Origin: Thioclava sp. JE_KL1
GTDB lineage: Bacteria > Pseudomonadota > Alphaproteobacteria > Rhodobacterales > Rhodobacteraceae
Direction of reading: 5' to 3'
Length of the DNA: 64,000 nucleotides
NCBI RefSeq assembly: GCF_009296265.1
Contig: NZ_WBJS01000001.1
Location: forward strand, 248,001-312,000
The notes below the pieces were generated by a model. That model was not told where the DNA came from and made no database searches. It saw only the letters and a program-made list of their open reading frames with translations. A program made the translations under genes and the position numbers. The first letter of the stretch is position 1; every line of letters begins with the position of its first letter. This document shows, in pieces, positions 16,172 through 24,409 of this stretch.

Positions 16172-17082
16172 TGGCTCAACGCTATGGCGGAAAATACTCG
16201 CCCCAAGGCCCGGCCAGCGGGCCCGACCTGCACGATCCCCGCAGCGTGCCGCCCCATCGTCGTCCCGATGCAAGACACCCCGAAGAAGGCCGTCCGTTCT
16301 GGATCGTGGCCGCCGCCCTGCCCTTCCTGCTGGGCGCCTTCGGCGAAGGCCCCTTCGCACTGGCCCGCGCGCTTGGCGCCTTCGCGCTGATCGCAGGCGC
16401 CGCCTGGACGATCCGCGAGGGGCTGCGGGCCGAATTCGCCTATGTGGCGCGCAGCTCGGCCAAGCGCCCGGCCTTTCCGCGGAAAATTCTTGGCTCCGTC
16501 GCCTATGGTCTGGGTCTCGCACTGGGTGCGCAGGCCCCCGAACTGGGCGTGATCGGCGCGGCCGGGATCGGGGCGATCGGCACGGTGGTCTCGCTCGTGG
16601 CTTTCGGTCTCGACCCGCTGAAAGACAAGGGGATGGAGGGCGTCGACGAGTTTCAGCAAGAGCGCGTGGCCCGCGTGGTCAAGGAAGGCGAGGCCTATCT
16701 GACCGAGATGCGCAAGGCGATCACCCCCTCGGGTGAGCGCGTGCTGATCACCCGGGTCGAGCAATTCGCCACCACCGCGCGCGATCTGTTCCGCGCGGTC
16801 GAGGAAGATCCCGGCGATCTGGCGCAGGCGCGGCGCTACATGACCGTTTATCTGGAGGGCGCGCGCGACGCGACGATCAAGTTCGCCGATCTGTGGCGCA
16901 ACACGCGCGATCAAAAGGCACGCAACGATTACGCGGCGCTGCTCGATGATCTGGAGGCGAATTTCACCGCCCGCACCCGCAAGATGCTTGAAGATGGCCG
17001 CGAGGGGCTGGAGATCGAGATCGACGTGCTTCGCGACCGGCTGGCGCGCGAAGGGGTCGTGCCGACGACCCGCGAGAATTGA
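16171..17082 (+). CDS. XpaC family (5-bromo-4-chloroindolyl phosphate hydrolysis) protein
   Basis: A 303-residue protein, starting at the second ATG of ATGATGG (16171) with GGGAG six bases upstream. The first ATG at 16168 is the alternative. A Pro/Arg-rich N-terminus is followed by two hydrophobic segments (WIVAAALPFLLGAFGEG near 48-64, and a second near 128-150). The XpaC domain comes next, a mostly helical cytoplasmic region (FQQERVARVVKEGEAYLTEM through the C-terminus). XpaC proteins are membrane-anchored helical proteins encoded next to TelA in many bacteria, as here. Despite the historical name there is no evidence for phosphatase chemistry. Genomic-context studies place XpaC-TelA in tellurite/envelope-stress networks. 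It precedes telA by 61 bp. Confidence 0.88.
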   Translation: MAQRYGGKYSPQGPASGPDLHDPRSVPPHRRPDARHPEEGRPFWIVAAALPFLLGAFGEGPFALARALGAFALIAGAAWTIREGLRAEFAYVARSSAKRPAFPRKILGSVAYGLGLALGAQAPELGVIGAAGIGAIGTVVSLVAFGLDPLKDKGMEGVDEFQQERVARVVKEGEAYLTEMRKAITPSGERVLITRVEQFATTARDLFRAVEEDPGDLAQARRYMTVYLEGARDATIKFADLWRNTRDQKARNDYAALLDDLEANFTARTRKMLEDGREGLEIEIDVLRDRLAREGVVPTTREN

Positions 17083-17143
17083 CGAAGCGTGAGTTGAAGA
17101 GTGACACCGGGAACTGCCCCGACAGGCGCAAGGAGGCCCTGAG

Positions 17144-18322
17144 ATGACCGAGACGACCCGCCAAAAGGCAACCGAGCTGATGACCGAAGTGGAAGGTGTC
17201 AGCGGTTCGCTGCTGCCCGAGCCGGGCCCGGCAGAGGCGGTGACGCCGCTCGATCAGGCCCCGCCCGAGACCGCAGAGGAAATCCGCAAGCGCATGGCCG
17301 AGCTGGACATGGGCGACTCGAATTCCATCGTGCAGTTCGGCTCGCGCGCGCAGGTCGATCTGCAATCGATCAGCCAGGAGATGCTCTCGGGCGTCAAGAA
17401 CAAGGATGTCGGTCCCGCCGGAGACAGCCTGCGCCAGATCGTCACCACAATCCGCGGCTTCTCGGTCTCGGAACTCGACGTGCGCCGCAAGCGGAGCTGG
17501 TGGGAAAAGCTGCTGGGCCGGGCCGCGCCTTTCGGCAACTTCATCGCCCGGTTCGAAGAGGTACAGGGCCAGATCGACCGCGTCACCGACGAGTTGCTGA
17601 GCCACGAGCACAAGCTGCTCAAGGACATCAAATCGCTCGATATGCTCTACGACAAGACGCTGCATTTCTATGACGAGCTCGCCCTCTATATCGCCGCGGG
17701 CGAGGAAAAGCTCGCCCAGCTCGACCGGGAGGAAATCCCTGCGAAAGAGGCGGCGATGGAAGCCGCGTCCGAGGATCAGAAAGTGCTCAAGGCGCAGGAA
17801 ATCCGCGATCTGCGCGCCGCCCGCGACGATCTGGAGCGCCGGGTGCATGATCTGAAACTGACCCGTCAGGTGACGATGCAGTCGCTGCCCTCGATCCGGC
17901 TGGTGCAGGAAAACGACAAGAGCCTTGTGACCAAGATCAACTCGACGCTGGTGAACACCGTGCCGCTGTGGGAAACCCAGCTGGCGCAGGCGGTCACGAT
18001 CCAGCGCTCGCGCGAGGCGGCGGGCGCTGTGCGCGAGGCCAATGACCTGACCAACGAGCTTCTGAAATCGAATGCCAAGAATCTGCGCGAAGCCAATGCC
18101 GAGATCCGCACCGAGATGGAGCGCGGCGTCTTCGATATCGAGGCGGTGAAGGCGGCAAATGCCGATCTGGTCGCCACGATCGAGGACTCCTTGCGTATCG
18201 CGGATGAGGGCAAGCGCAAGCGCGCCGCGGCAGAGCATGATCTGGTGGAGATGGAAGACAAGCTGCGCGACACCCTGTCGGCGGCGAAATCCTCCGCACA
18301 GGCTGGCGGGGCTGCGGGATGA
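17144..18322 (+). CDS. telA: Toxic anion resistance protein TelA (KlaA family)
   Basis: A 392-residue cytoplasmic helical protein of the TelA/KlaA/YceH family. Family segments are VQFGSRAQVDLQSISQEML (about 63-81), RRKRSWWEKLLG (about 111-122), VTDELLSHEHKLLKDIKSLDMLYDKTL (about 145-171), and the C-terminal QAVTIQRSREAAGAVREANDLTNELL region. Long heptad-like stretches suggest coiled coils. Members are linked to tellurite and cell-envelope stress resistance, with no known catalytic activity. AGGAGG lies upstream of the ATG. Its stop overlaps the DUF2927 gene (ATGA), forming an operon with xpaC upstream and the SPFH and zinc-ribbon genes downstream. Confidence 0.93.
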   Translation: MTETTRQKATELMTEVEGVSGSLLPEPGPAEAVTPLDQAPPETAEEIRKRMAELDMGDSNSIVQFGSRAQVDLQSISQEMLSGVKNKDVGPAGDSLRQIVTTIRGFSVSELDVRRKRSWWEKLLGRAAPFGNFIARFEEVQGQIDRVTDELLSHEHKLLKDIKSLDMLYDKTLHFYDELALYIAAGEEKLAQLDREEIPAKEAAMEAASEDQKVLKAQEIRDLRAARDDLERRVHDLKLTRQVTMQSLPSIRLVQENDKSLVTKINSTLVNTVPLWETQLAQAVTIQRSREAAGAVREANDLTNELLKSNAKNLREANAEIRTEMERGVFDIEAVKAANADLVATIEDSLRIADEGKRKRAAAEHDLVEMEDKLRDTLSAAKSSAQAGGAAG

Positions 18323-19287
18323 CACGGATGCGTGCGGCCTTTCCGGTTCTTGCAGGGCTGGCGGCGCTGGCCCTTTCGGCCTGCGCGCCGGGCTTGGGCG
18401 GCTCGCCGCTCGCACCGGACAAGACCGCGCGCCCGCCCAGCGCACCGGCCGATCTCGATCGCTCGAACGCCACCAAGCAAAGCGCGCTCTCGCGGGAGAT
18501 GTCGGCCTATTTCGCCAAGACCGCCGCCGAGATGGAAGCGCGCGGCCAGTTGCGCACCGATGTCGCGCCGCGCGATGCGCCGTTCAACCAGCGGCAACTG
18601 GTGCAGGACTTCATCCATATCGCGCTTTACGACGAATACGCGGCGCAGGGCGGCGGGTTCGTCGCGCGTCAGACGCCCTCGCGCCTGCGGCGCTGGGACA
18701 AGCCGGTGCGGATGGATATCGACTTCGGCGCCTCGATCCCCAAGGCCGACCGCGCCTCGGATATCGCCGAAGTGCGCGCCTATGCGGGCAAGCTCGCGCG
18801 CGCCTCGCGCCATCCGGTCAGCGTGGTGAACCGGGGCGGCAATTTCCACGTCCTGTTCCTAAATGAGGACGAGCGCCGGGCGATTGGCCCGCGCCTGCGC
18901 CAATTGGTGCCGGGGATCGATGACAGCTCAGTCGAGGCGATCACCAACCTGCCGCTCTCGACTTATTGCGTGGTCTTCGCCTTCTCGCAGGGCGACAGTC
19001 CGATCTATACCGACGCCGTCGCGGTCATCCGGGGCGAACACCCACCGGAACTGCGCACGAGCTGTATCCATGAGGAACTGGCCCAGGGGCTTGGCCTCGC
19101 CAATGACTATCCGCGCGCGCGACCCTCGATCTTCAACGATGACGAGGAATTCTCGCTGCTGACCAAGCATGACGAGTTGCTGCTGCAGATGCTTTACGAC
19201 CCGCGCCTGACGCCCGGCATGACCGAACGCGAGGCCCGCCCGATCGTCACCACCATCGCCTCCGAATTGCTGGGCGGCGCAAGCTGA
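18319..19287 (+). CDS. DUF2927 lipoprotein
   Basis: A 322-residue lipoprotein. A basic start, a hydrophobic core and the lipobox LSAC place the lipidated Cys at residue 22. The DUF2927 domain occupies roughly 85-300. It includes FIHIALYDEYAAQGGGFV, NFHVLFLNEDER, the conserved TYCVVFAFS and SCIHEELAQGLGLANDYP, where His and Glu residues resemble a metalloprotease-like HE motif; activity is unproven. It probably faces the periplasm from the inner or outer membrane. The ATG overlaps the telA stop by four bases. DUF2927 next to TelA is a recurring Rhodobacterales arrangement, so it is likely part of the same envelope-stress function. Confidence 0.88.
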   Translation: MTRMRAAFPVLAGLAALALSACAPGLGGSPLAPDKTARPPSAPADLDRSNATKQSALSREMSAYFAKTAAEMEARGQLRTDVAPRDAPFNQRQLVQDFIHIALYDEYAAQGGGFVARQTPSRLRRWDKPVRMDIDFGASIPKADRASDIAEVRAYAGKLARASRHPVSVVNRGGNFHVLFLNEDERRAIGPRLRQLVPGIDDSSVEAITNLPLSTYCVVFAFSQGDSPIYTDAVAVIRGEHPPELRTSCIHEELAQGLGLANDYPRARPSIFNDDEEFSLLTKHDELLLQMLYDPRLTPGMTEREARPIVTTIASELLGGAS

Positions 19288-19309
19288 GAACCAAGAAGGA
19301 ACCGCATCC

Positions 19310-20446
19310 ATGGGCATTCTCGATTTCCTCTCCGGCGAATTCATCGACGTCATCGGCTGGACCGACGACACCCGCGACACGATGGTCTGGCGGTTCGAGC
19401 GCGAGGGTCACGCGATCAAATACGGCGCGAAGCTGACCGTGCGCGAAGGTCAGGCCGCCGTCTTCGTCCATGAGGGGCAGCTGGCCGATATCTTCGGGCC
19501 CGGGCTCTACATGCTCGAGACCAACAACCTGCCGATCCTGACGACGCTTCAGCATTGGGATCACGGCTTCAAATCGCCCTTCCAGTCCGAGATCTATTTC
19601 GTCAACACCACCCGGTTCAACGACCTGAAATGGGGCACGAAGAACCCGGTCATGGCGCGCGATCCCGAATTCGGCCCGGTGCGCATCCGCGCTTTCGGCA
19701 CTTATTCGATGCGCGTCACCGATCCGGGCAAGTTCTTGACCGAGATCGTCGGCACCGATGGCGAGTTCACCTCTGACGAGATCAGCTACCAGCTGCGCAA
19801 CGTGATCGTGCAGGAGTTCTCGCGCGCCATTGCCAGCTCGGGCATCCCGATCTTGGACATGGCCGCGAACACCGCCGACATGGGCAAGCTGATCACCAAG
19901 GCGATCGCGCCCACCATCGCGAATTACGGGCTGGAGCTGCCCGAGTTCTACATCGAGAACGTCTCGCTGCCCGAAGCGGTCGAGGCGGTTCTCGACAAGC
20001 GCACCTCGATGGGGATCGTGGGCGATCTGAACAAATACATGCAATACAATGCCGCCGAGGCGATGGGCCAGCCGGGCTCGGGCGCCTCCGCCGGAATGGG
20101 CGCCGCGATGGGCGCGGGCATGGGTGCCGGGATGGGCATGGCGATGGGCCAGCAGATGGGGCCCTGGGGGCAGATGGGCCAGCAACCCGCCGCCGCCGCA
20201 CCGCCGCCCCCTCCCCCGCCGCCGGTCGAGAAGGTTTGGCATCTCGCGGTCAACGGCCAGACGCAGGGGCCCTTCGGGCGCGGGCATCTGGGGCGTATGG
20301 TGTCGGAAGGCTCGCTCACCCGCGACAGCCTCGTCTGGACGCCGGGTCAGAACGGCTGGATGCGCGCCGAGGACGTGACCGAACTGGCGCAGCTATTCAC
20401 CATCGCGCCGCCGCCGCCCCCGCCTGCAGCACCTCCTGCGAGCTGA
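19310..20446 (+). CDS. SPFH (YdjI/virion-core-like) protein with C-terminal GYF_2 domain
   Basis: A 378-residue protein. Residues about 1-240 are an SPFH/Band-7-like domain of the bacterial YdjI type (WRFEREGHAIKYGAKLTVREGQAAVFVHEG near the start). The Gly/Met-rich linker (GMGAAMGAGMGAGMGMAMGQ, about 262-285) and a polyproline run follow. A GYF_2/DUF4339 domain (WHLAVNGQTQGPFG ... SLVWTPGQNGWMRAED) occupies about 310-365, then a second proline tail. It has no transmembrane segment and probably acts as an oligomeric scaffold at the inner membrane, with GYF_2 as a protein-interaction module. It starts 22 bp after the lipoprotein gene with AAGGA, and 4 bp separates its stop from the zinc-ribbon gene, matching the common YdjI-zinc-ribbon gene pair. 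Confidence 0.9.
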   Translation: MGILDFLSGEFIDVIGWTDDTRDTMVWRFEREGHAIKYGAKLTVREGQAAVFVHEGQLADIFGPGLYMLETNNLPILTTLQHWDHGFKSPFQSEIYFVNTTRFNDLKWGTKNPVMARDPEFGPVRIRAFGTYSMRVTDPGKFLTEIVGTDGEFTSDEISYQLRNVIVQEFSRAIASSGIPILDMAANTADMGKLITKAIAPTIANYGLELPEFYIENVSLPEAVEAVLDKRTSMGIVGDLNKYMQYNAAEAMGQPGSGASAGMGAAMGAGMGAGMGMAMGQQMGPWGQMGQQPAAAAPPPPPPPPVEKVWHLAVNGQTQGPFGRGHLGRMVSEGSLTRDSLVWTPGQNGWMRAEDVTELAQLFTIAPPPPPPAAPPAS

Positions 20447-20450
20447 TCAG

Positions 20451-21584
20451 ATGCTGGGTTTCCCGAAAGTGGGGCGGAGCGCGGCTGCCGCCCCTGCCGA
20501 CCCACGCGGCGAGAGCCACTATCACTGCGAAAGCTGCGGCGCCGATCTGCGCTTCGCGCCGGGCCAGACGCGGCTCGTCTGCGATCATTGCGGCCATGTG
20601 CAGGACATCCCCTCCGCCACCGGGCGCGGAGAGGCGCGCTTGCGCGAATTGCCGCTCGACGATGCGCTGACCCGCGAATTGCCCGCGCAGGAGATGGAGG
20701 AGCACCGCACCGTCTCCTGCCCCAATTGCGGTGCCTCGATCGAGTTGCAAAACGGCGAGCACGCGACCGAATGCCCATTCTGCGCGACGCCCGTGGTGGT
20801 CGATACCGGCACGACGCGGCTGATCAAGCCGCAAGGGGTGCTGCCCTTCCAGCTGACCGAGGACCAAGCGCGCGCGGCGCTCTCGAAATGGCTCGGTTCG
20901 CTGTGGTTCGCGCCCAACGGGCTGTCGCAATATGCCCGCAAGGGCCGGCGCATGACCGGCATCTACGCGCCCTTCTGGACCTTCGACGCCGCAACCCGCA
21001 CGCGCTATTCCGGCCAGCGCGGCGACGCCTATTACGTCACGCGCACGGTGCAGACCGACAAAGGCCCCCGCACCGAGCAGGTCCGGAGCATCCGCTGGAC
21101 GCCGGTCTCGGGTCAGGTGGCGCGCGATTTCGACGATGTGGTGATCTATGCCGCGCGCTCGCTGCCGCCCGATTACGTGCAGGCGCTGCGCCCGTGGGAC
21201 CTCACGGCGCTGGAGCCCTATCGGCGCGACTATCTCGCGGGCTTCACCGCCGAGGGCTACACGGTGCAACTGCAGGAGGGTCATCACGCCGCGCAAGCCG
21301 AGATGATCCGCGTCATCCAGACCGACATCCGCCGCGATATTGGCGGCGACGAGCAGCGTATCGGCGCGATGGACCCGCAGTTCTCGGCCGAGACCTTCAA
21401 GCACATCCTGCTGCCGATCTGGACCGCCGCCTACAAGTTCCGTGGCCGCTCCTACCGCTTCGTCGTGAACGCCCAGACGGGCCGCGTGCGCGGGGATCGT
21501 CCGTGGTCGGCATGGAAGATCGCGCTGGCGGTGCTCGCTGCGGTGATCGTCGGGGGAACGCTCTTCTACCTGAAGAGCCGCTGA
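20451..21584 (+). CDS. Double zinc-ribbon protein with C-terminal membrane anchor
   Basis: A 377-residue protein. Two zinc ribbons are visible. One is CESCGADLRF paired with CDHCGHVQD (about residues 26-50). The other is CPNCGASIEL paired with CPFCATPVVV (about 90-117). A large beta-rich domain follows (IYAPFWTFDAATRTRYSGQRG ... AAYKFRGRSYRFVVNAQTG), and a single transmembrane helix (WKIALAVLAAVIVGGTLFYL) ends the protein. The layout equals the TFIIB-type/primosomal-N'-like zinc-finger proteins commonly encoded beside SPFH proteins of the YdjI kind. It is probably a tail-anchored cytoplasmic partner of that scaffold. It is the last gene of the xpaC-telA operon. The biochemical role is unknown. 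Confidence 0.85.
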   Translation: MLGFPKVGRSAAAAPADPRGESHYHCESCGADLRFAPGQTRLVCDHCGHVQDIPSATGRGEARLRELPLDDALTRELPAQEMEEHRTVSCPNCGASIELQNGEHATECPFCATPVVVDTGTTRLIKPQGVLPFQLTEDQARAALSKWLGSLWFAPNGLSQYARKGRRMTGIYAPFWTFDAATRTRYSGQRGDAYYVTRTVQTDKGPRTEQVRSIRWTPVSGQVARDFDDVVIYAARSLPPDYVQALRPWDLTALEPYRRDYLAGFTAEGYTVQLQEGHHAAQAEMIRVIQTDIRRDIGGDEQRIGAMDPQFSAETFKHILLPIWTAAYKFRGRSYRFVVNAQTGRVRGDRPWSAWKIALAVLAAVIVGGTLFYLKSR

Positions 21585-21589
21585 GCGAG

Positions 21590-21766
21590 TCAGCCTTTCG
21601 CGAGATCGTCCATCCCGAAGGCGATGCCCTGCGGGGCGAGCCATTCTGCGAAGCGCGCGATCTTCTCGTCGAGCGAACAGGTATTGGTTTGCCGCGCCAT
21701 CTCGATGTCATAGGCGGCACGAAGGTCCATCTGGCGTTCGGGGCTCAGCTCTTTCCAGCGCGTCAT
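21590..21766 (-). CDS. Small conserved-looking hypothetical protein
   Basis: A 58-residue protein starting at ATG 21766, chosen because AAGGAG lies five bases upstream. An extension to 21817 lacks a site. The sequence MTRWKELSPERQMDLRAAYD leads into helices with the pattern DEKIARFAEWLAPQGIAFGM. It looks like a small soluble helical protein. I do not recognise a named family. It is convergent with the zinc-ribbon gene (5 bp between stops) and diverges from trxC, sharing a 68-bp promoter region. Confidence 0.65.
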   Translation of the reverse strand: MTRWKELSPERQMDLRAAYDIEMARQTNTCSLDEKIARFAEWLAPQGIAFGMDDLAKG

Positions 21767-21834
21767 GTCGTCTCCTTGCAAAGCCGAAGTGGGTTCCCGA
21801 TATATCTTGCAACCCAATGTAAAGGAGGGGTGAC

Positions 21835-22287
21835 ATGACCCAATCCTCCAAGACCTATCGTGTAACCTGCCTCGATTGCGGGCAGGCCAACCGCGTCCCC
21901 GCCGAGAAGCTGGGCGCGAATCCGAAATGCGGCACCTGCGGCGGCTGGCTCGTCTCGCACAAGGTGACCGAGGTCGACTTCAAGACGCTCGCCAAGGCCG
22001 AGAAGGACGACCTGCCGCTGCTGGTCGATTTCTGGGCCCCGTGGTGCGGCCCGTGCAAGGCGATGGCGCCGCAGTTCAATATGGCCGCCGAGAAGCTGAC
22101 ACCGCATGTGCGGTTGGCGAAGATCAACACGCAGGTGAACCCCACCGCGACCCAGCGCTACCGGATTCAGGGCATCCCCGCCTTCATCCTGTTCGCCAAG
22201 GGCCGCGAGGTCGCCCGCGCCGCAGGGGCGCGCCCGGCAGGCGATCTGGTCAATTTCGTGAAGTCGAAAATCTCGGTGCCCGCATAA
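21835..22287 (+). CDS. trxC: Thioredoxin 2 (zinc-ribbon thioredoxin)
   Basis: A 150-residue thioredoxin with the TrxC-specific N-terminal zinc ribbon: CLDCGQANR at about 12-20 and CGTCGG at about 32-37 supply four cysteines. The thioredoxin fold follows, with the redox site FWAPWCGPCK at about 64-73 and the cis-Pro loop IQGIPAFILF near 115. It is a cytoplasmic disulphide reductase, in other bacteria often induced by oxidative stress. AAGGAGG precedes the ATG by about five bases. It diverges from the small 58-residue gene and is followed 87 bp later by tRNA-Ala. Confidence 0.95.
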   Translation: MTQSSKTYRVTCLDCGQANRVPAEKLGANPKCGTCGGWLVSHKVTEVDFKTLAKAEKDDLPLLVDFWAPWCGPCKAMAPQFNMAAEKLTPHVRLAKINTQVNPTATQRYRIQGIPAFILFAKGREVARAAGARPAGDLVNFVKSKISVPA

Positions 22288-22330
22288 CGCGGATCGGCAG
22301 AAAATTTCGCGCGCGGCGCGGGCGGGCCGC

Positions 22331-22359
22331 TTGACAACGCCCGCGCCTTGCGCGAAACA
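22331..22359 (+). promoter_or_regulatory. Putative promoter of tRNA-Ala
   Basis: A perfect -35 box TTGACA at 22331-22336 is followed after 17 bases by GAAACA (weak -10), placing a start about 8 bp before the mature tRNA. The -35 match is strong and the -10 poor. Confidence 0.5.
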
Positions 22360-22373
22360 CCACGCCACGGTTC

Positions 22374-22449
<76 letters not shown>

Positions 22450-22458
22450 AACCGCTTC

Positions 22459-22488
22459 AAAAAGCGCCCGATCTTCGGGCGCTTTTTG
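22459..22488 (+). terminator. Terminator of tRNA-Ala
   Basis: AAAAAGCGCCCGA and TCGGGCGCTTTTT form a stem of about 12 bp with a very short loop and a T tract. It starts 10 bp after the tRNA 3' end, and its A/T arms would let it act in both directions. Confidence 0.88.
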
Positions 22489-22599
22489 CGTTTCCAAACA
22501 ATCTCAAATGCTTAGCGTGTAGCAATCCGCAATCCGCCCCGCGTTGTGGATGAACTATCCCCAGATTTCGTGGGGGCCACCCGGCTTATCCACCAGAAA

Positions 22600-22642
22600 T
22601 TGCTTTACACAATAGCAACCTGCCTACACGATATCTTGTAGG
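22600..22642. promoter_or_regulatory. Two inverted repeats upstream of the ybjN-like gene
   Basis: TTGCT (22600-22604) pairs with AGCAA (22614-22618). Just after it, CCTACACGATATCTTGTAGG (22623-22642) is a 20-bp palindrome centred on GATATC with a single mismatched pair. They lie 90-135 bp before the ATG at 22734, in AT-richer DNA between the tRNA terminator and the ybjN-proC operon, a position expected for a transcription-factor site. The factor is unknown. Confidence 0.45.
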
Positions 22643-22733
22643 GACAGGCGGCTGCTACCGCCGTTCCTTGTAAAGCCGACAAGCCCTAGGGGAGCTGCAC
22701 CCCGGGCATCTAAAAAGGCAGGGGGATACGAGC

Positions 22734-23237
22734 ATGGCACTGAGCGAAGACTATCTGTACGCCGAAGAACTCCACCCGATCGACATCGTCGAGACGCTGG
22801 CCGAAGCCCATGAATGGGAATTCGACCGGGTCACCGATGACCAGATCGCAATGGCGGTCGAGGGTCAGTGGCGGACCTACTCGATCACCCTCGCCTGGTC
22901 GCCGATGGACGAAACCCTGCGGCTGATCTGCACTTTCGAGATGGACCCGCCGCCGGCCCGCGAAGGCGCGCTTTACGAGCTTCTCAACCGCATCAACGAC
23001 CGGGTCTGGACCGGCGCCTTCACCTTCTGGCCCGATCAGCGGCTGATGGTCTGGCGGCACGGGCTCGTGCTCTCGGGCGGGCAACTGCCCGGGCCGGAGC
23101 AGATCGACCGTCTGATCGGCGCGGCTGTCGTGTCCTCCGAGCGGTTCTACCCGGCCTTCCAACTGGCGACCTGGGGCGAGCGCGATCCCGAAGACGCGAT
23201 GCAGGTGGCCATTGCGGAGGCCTACGGGCGCGCCTAA
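22734..23237 (+). CDS. YbjN domain protein
   Basis: A 167-residue acidic soluble protein of the YbjN family. Features are the N-terminal HPIDIVETLAEAHEWEFDR, the core WRTYSITLAWSPMDETLRLICTFEMDPP, and the helix ALYELLNRINDRVWTGAFTFWP. The fold resembles type III secretion chaperones. In enterobacteria YbjN affects stress and motility phenotypes, but the biochemical role is unclear. AGGGGG stands about eight bases before the ATG. The gene is first in an apparent operon with proC (27 bp gap), csaA and a hydroxyacid dehydrogenase; ybjN-proC adjacency is common in alphaproteobacteria. Confidence 0.88.
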   Translation: MALSEDYLYAEELHPIDIVETLAEAHEWEFDRVTDDQIAMAVEGQWRTYSITLAWSPMDETLRLICTFEMDPPPAREGALYELLNRINDRVWTGAFTFWPDQRLMVWRHGLVLSGGQLPGPEQIDRLIGAAVVSSERFYPAFQLATWGERDPEDAMQVAIAEAYGRA

Positions 23238-23264
23238 TCTCCCCCCGAACCAAAAGGGGGAAGC

Positions 23265-24077
23265 ATGAGCTTTGACAAGATTTCCGACCGCGGCCTCGTC
23301 ATTCTGGGCTGCGGACGCATGGGCGGCGCGATCCTTCAGGGGCTGTTGAAGGGCGGCCTGCCCGCAACCTCGGTCTGGGTGGTCGATCCGAATCCGTCCG
23401 ACTGGCTGAAAGAGTCCGGCGTGAACCTCAACGCCGATCTGCCCGAGAATCCGGCTGTCGTTCTGGTCGCGGTGAAGCCGCAGATGATGGCCGACGCGCT
23501 GCCGCAACTCTCGGCCATGGCCGAGGGCGACACGCTGTTCGTGACCGTCGCCGCCGGGATCACCATCGAGGGCTACGAGAAGATGCTGGGCAAGCAGGCC
23601 CGGCTGGTGCGCGCGATGCCCAACACGCCTGCCGCGATCGGCCGGGGCGTGACCGCGATCGTCGGCAATCCGAACGCGACGAGCGACGATCTGGACACGG
23701 CGGATGCGCTGATGACCGGCGTGGGTCAGGTCGTGCGGCTCGACGATGAGGAACAGATGAACGCCGTGATCGGCGTCTCCGGCTCGGGCCCGGCATACGT
23801 CTTCCACCTGATCGAGGTGATGGCGGCGGCGGGCGAGGCCGAGGGGCTGGACCCCGATCTGGCGCTGCGGCTCGCGAAGGCGACCGTCGGCGGCGCGGGA
23901 CAATTGGCCGAGGATAGCGACGAGACGCCTTCGAAACTTCGCGAGAACGTGACCTCGCCCGGCGGGACGACGGCAGCGGCGCTGGAGGTTCTGATGGACC
24001 CCGAGACCGGCATGCCGCCCCTGATGCGCAGAGCGGTCGCCGCGAATATCGCGCGCAACCGGGAGCTGGGGAAATGA
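23265..24077 (+). CDS. proC: Pyrroline-5-carboxylate reductase
   Basis: A 270-residue enzyme catalysing the last step of proline synthesis, the NAD(P)H-dependent reduction of 1-pyrroline-5-carboxylate. The N-terminal Rossmann motif is ILGCGRMGGAILQGLL (about 12-27). The central VRAMPNTPAAIGRGVTAI and the C-terminal signature beginning SPGGTTAAALEVL are diagnostic. Length is normal. AAGGGGG precedes the ATG, and the stop overlaps the csaA start (ATGA). Confidence 0.96.
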   Translation: MSFDKISDRGLVILGCGRMGGAILQGLLKGGLPATSVWVVDPNPSDWLKESGVNLNADLPENPAVVLVAVKPQMMADALPQLSAMAEGDTLFVTVAAGITIEGYEKMLGKQARLVRAMPNTPAAIGRGVTAIVGNPNATSDDLDTADALMTGVGQVVRLDDEEQMNAVIGVSGSGPAYVFHLIEVMAAAGEAEGLDPDLALRLAKATVGGAGQLAEDSDETPSKLRENVTSPGGTTAAALEVLMDPETGMPPLMRRAVAANIARNRELGK

Positions 24078-24409
24078 CCATCTCCTTCGACGACTTCATG
24101 AAGGTCGACATCCGCTGCGGCCGGATCACCGAGGCCGAGCCCTTCCCCGAGGCGCGCAAGCCCGCGATCAAGCTCTGGGTCGATTACGGCCCGGAGATCG
24201 GCGTGAAGAAAAGTTCCGCCCAGATCACGGTGCATTACGCGCCCGAGGAGCTGGTCGGCAAGCTGGTCTTCGGCGTGGTCAACTTTCCGCCGCGCCAGAT
24301 CGGGCCGTTCATGTCCGAGGCGCTGGTCTTGGGCGTGCCCGATGAGGCAGGCGAGGTCGTGCTGCTGACGCCCGACAAGGACGTGCCGATCGGCGGGAGG
24401 ATGTTCTGA
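24074..24409 (+). CDS. csaA: CsaA-type tRNA-binding protein
   Basis: A 111-residue OB-fold protein, a stand-alone version of the tRNA-binding EMAP-II domain. Signatures are FMKVDIRCGRITEAEPFPEARKPA at the N-terminus, KKSSAQITVHY in the middle and VVNFPPRQIGPFMSEALVLG near residue 70. In Bacillus CsaA is implicated in export chaperoning and binds tRNA; its role in alphaproteobacteria is uncertain. It is coupled to proC by a four-base overlap and to the next dehydrogenase by TGATG. Confidence 0.92.
   Translation: MTISFDDFMKVDIRCGRITEAEPFPEARKPAIKLWVDYGPEIGVKKSSAQITVHYAPEELVGKLVFGVVNFPPRQIGPFMSEALVLGVPDEAGEVVLLTPDKDVPIGGRMF

Noticed and set aside
22545-22594. Two sequences close to DnaA boxes (near 22545 and 22586), suggesting a replication origin
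   Set aside because: Only two imperfect matches, no AT-rich unwinding region, and no origin-type neighbours (dnaA, hemE, parAB).
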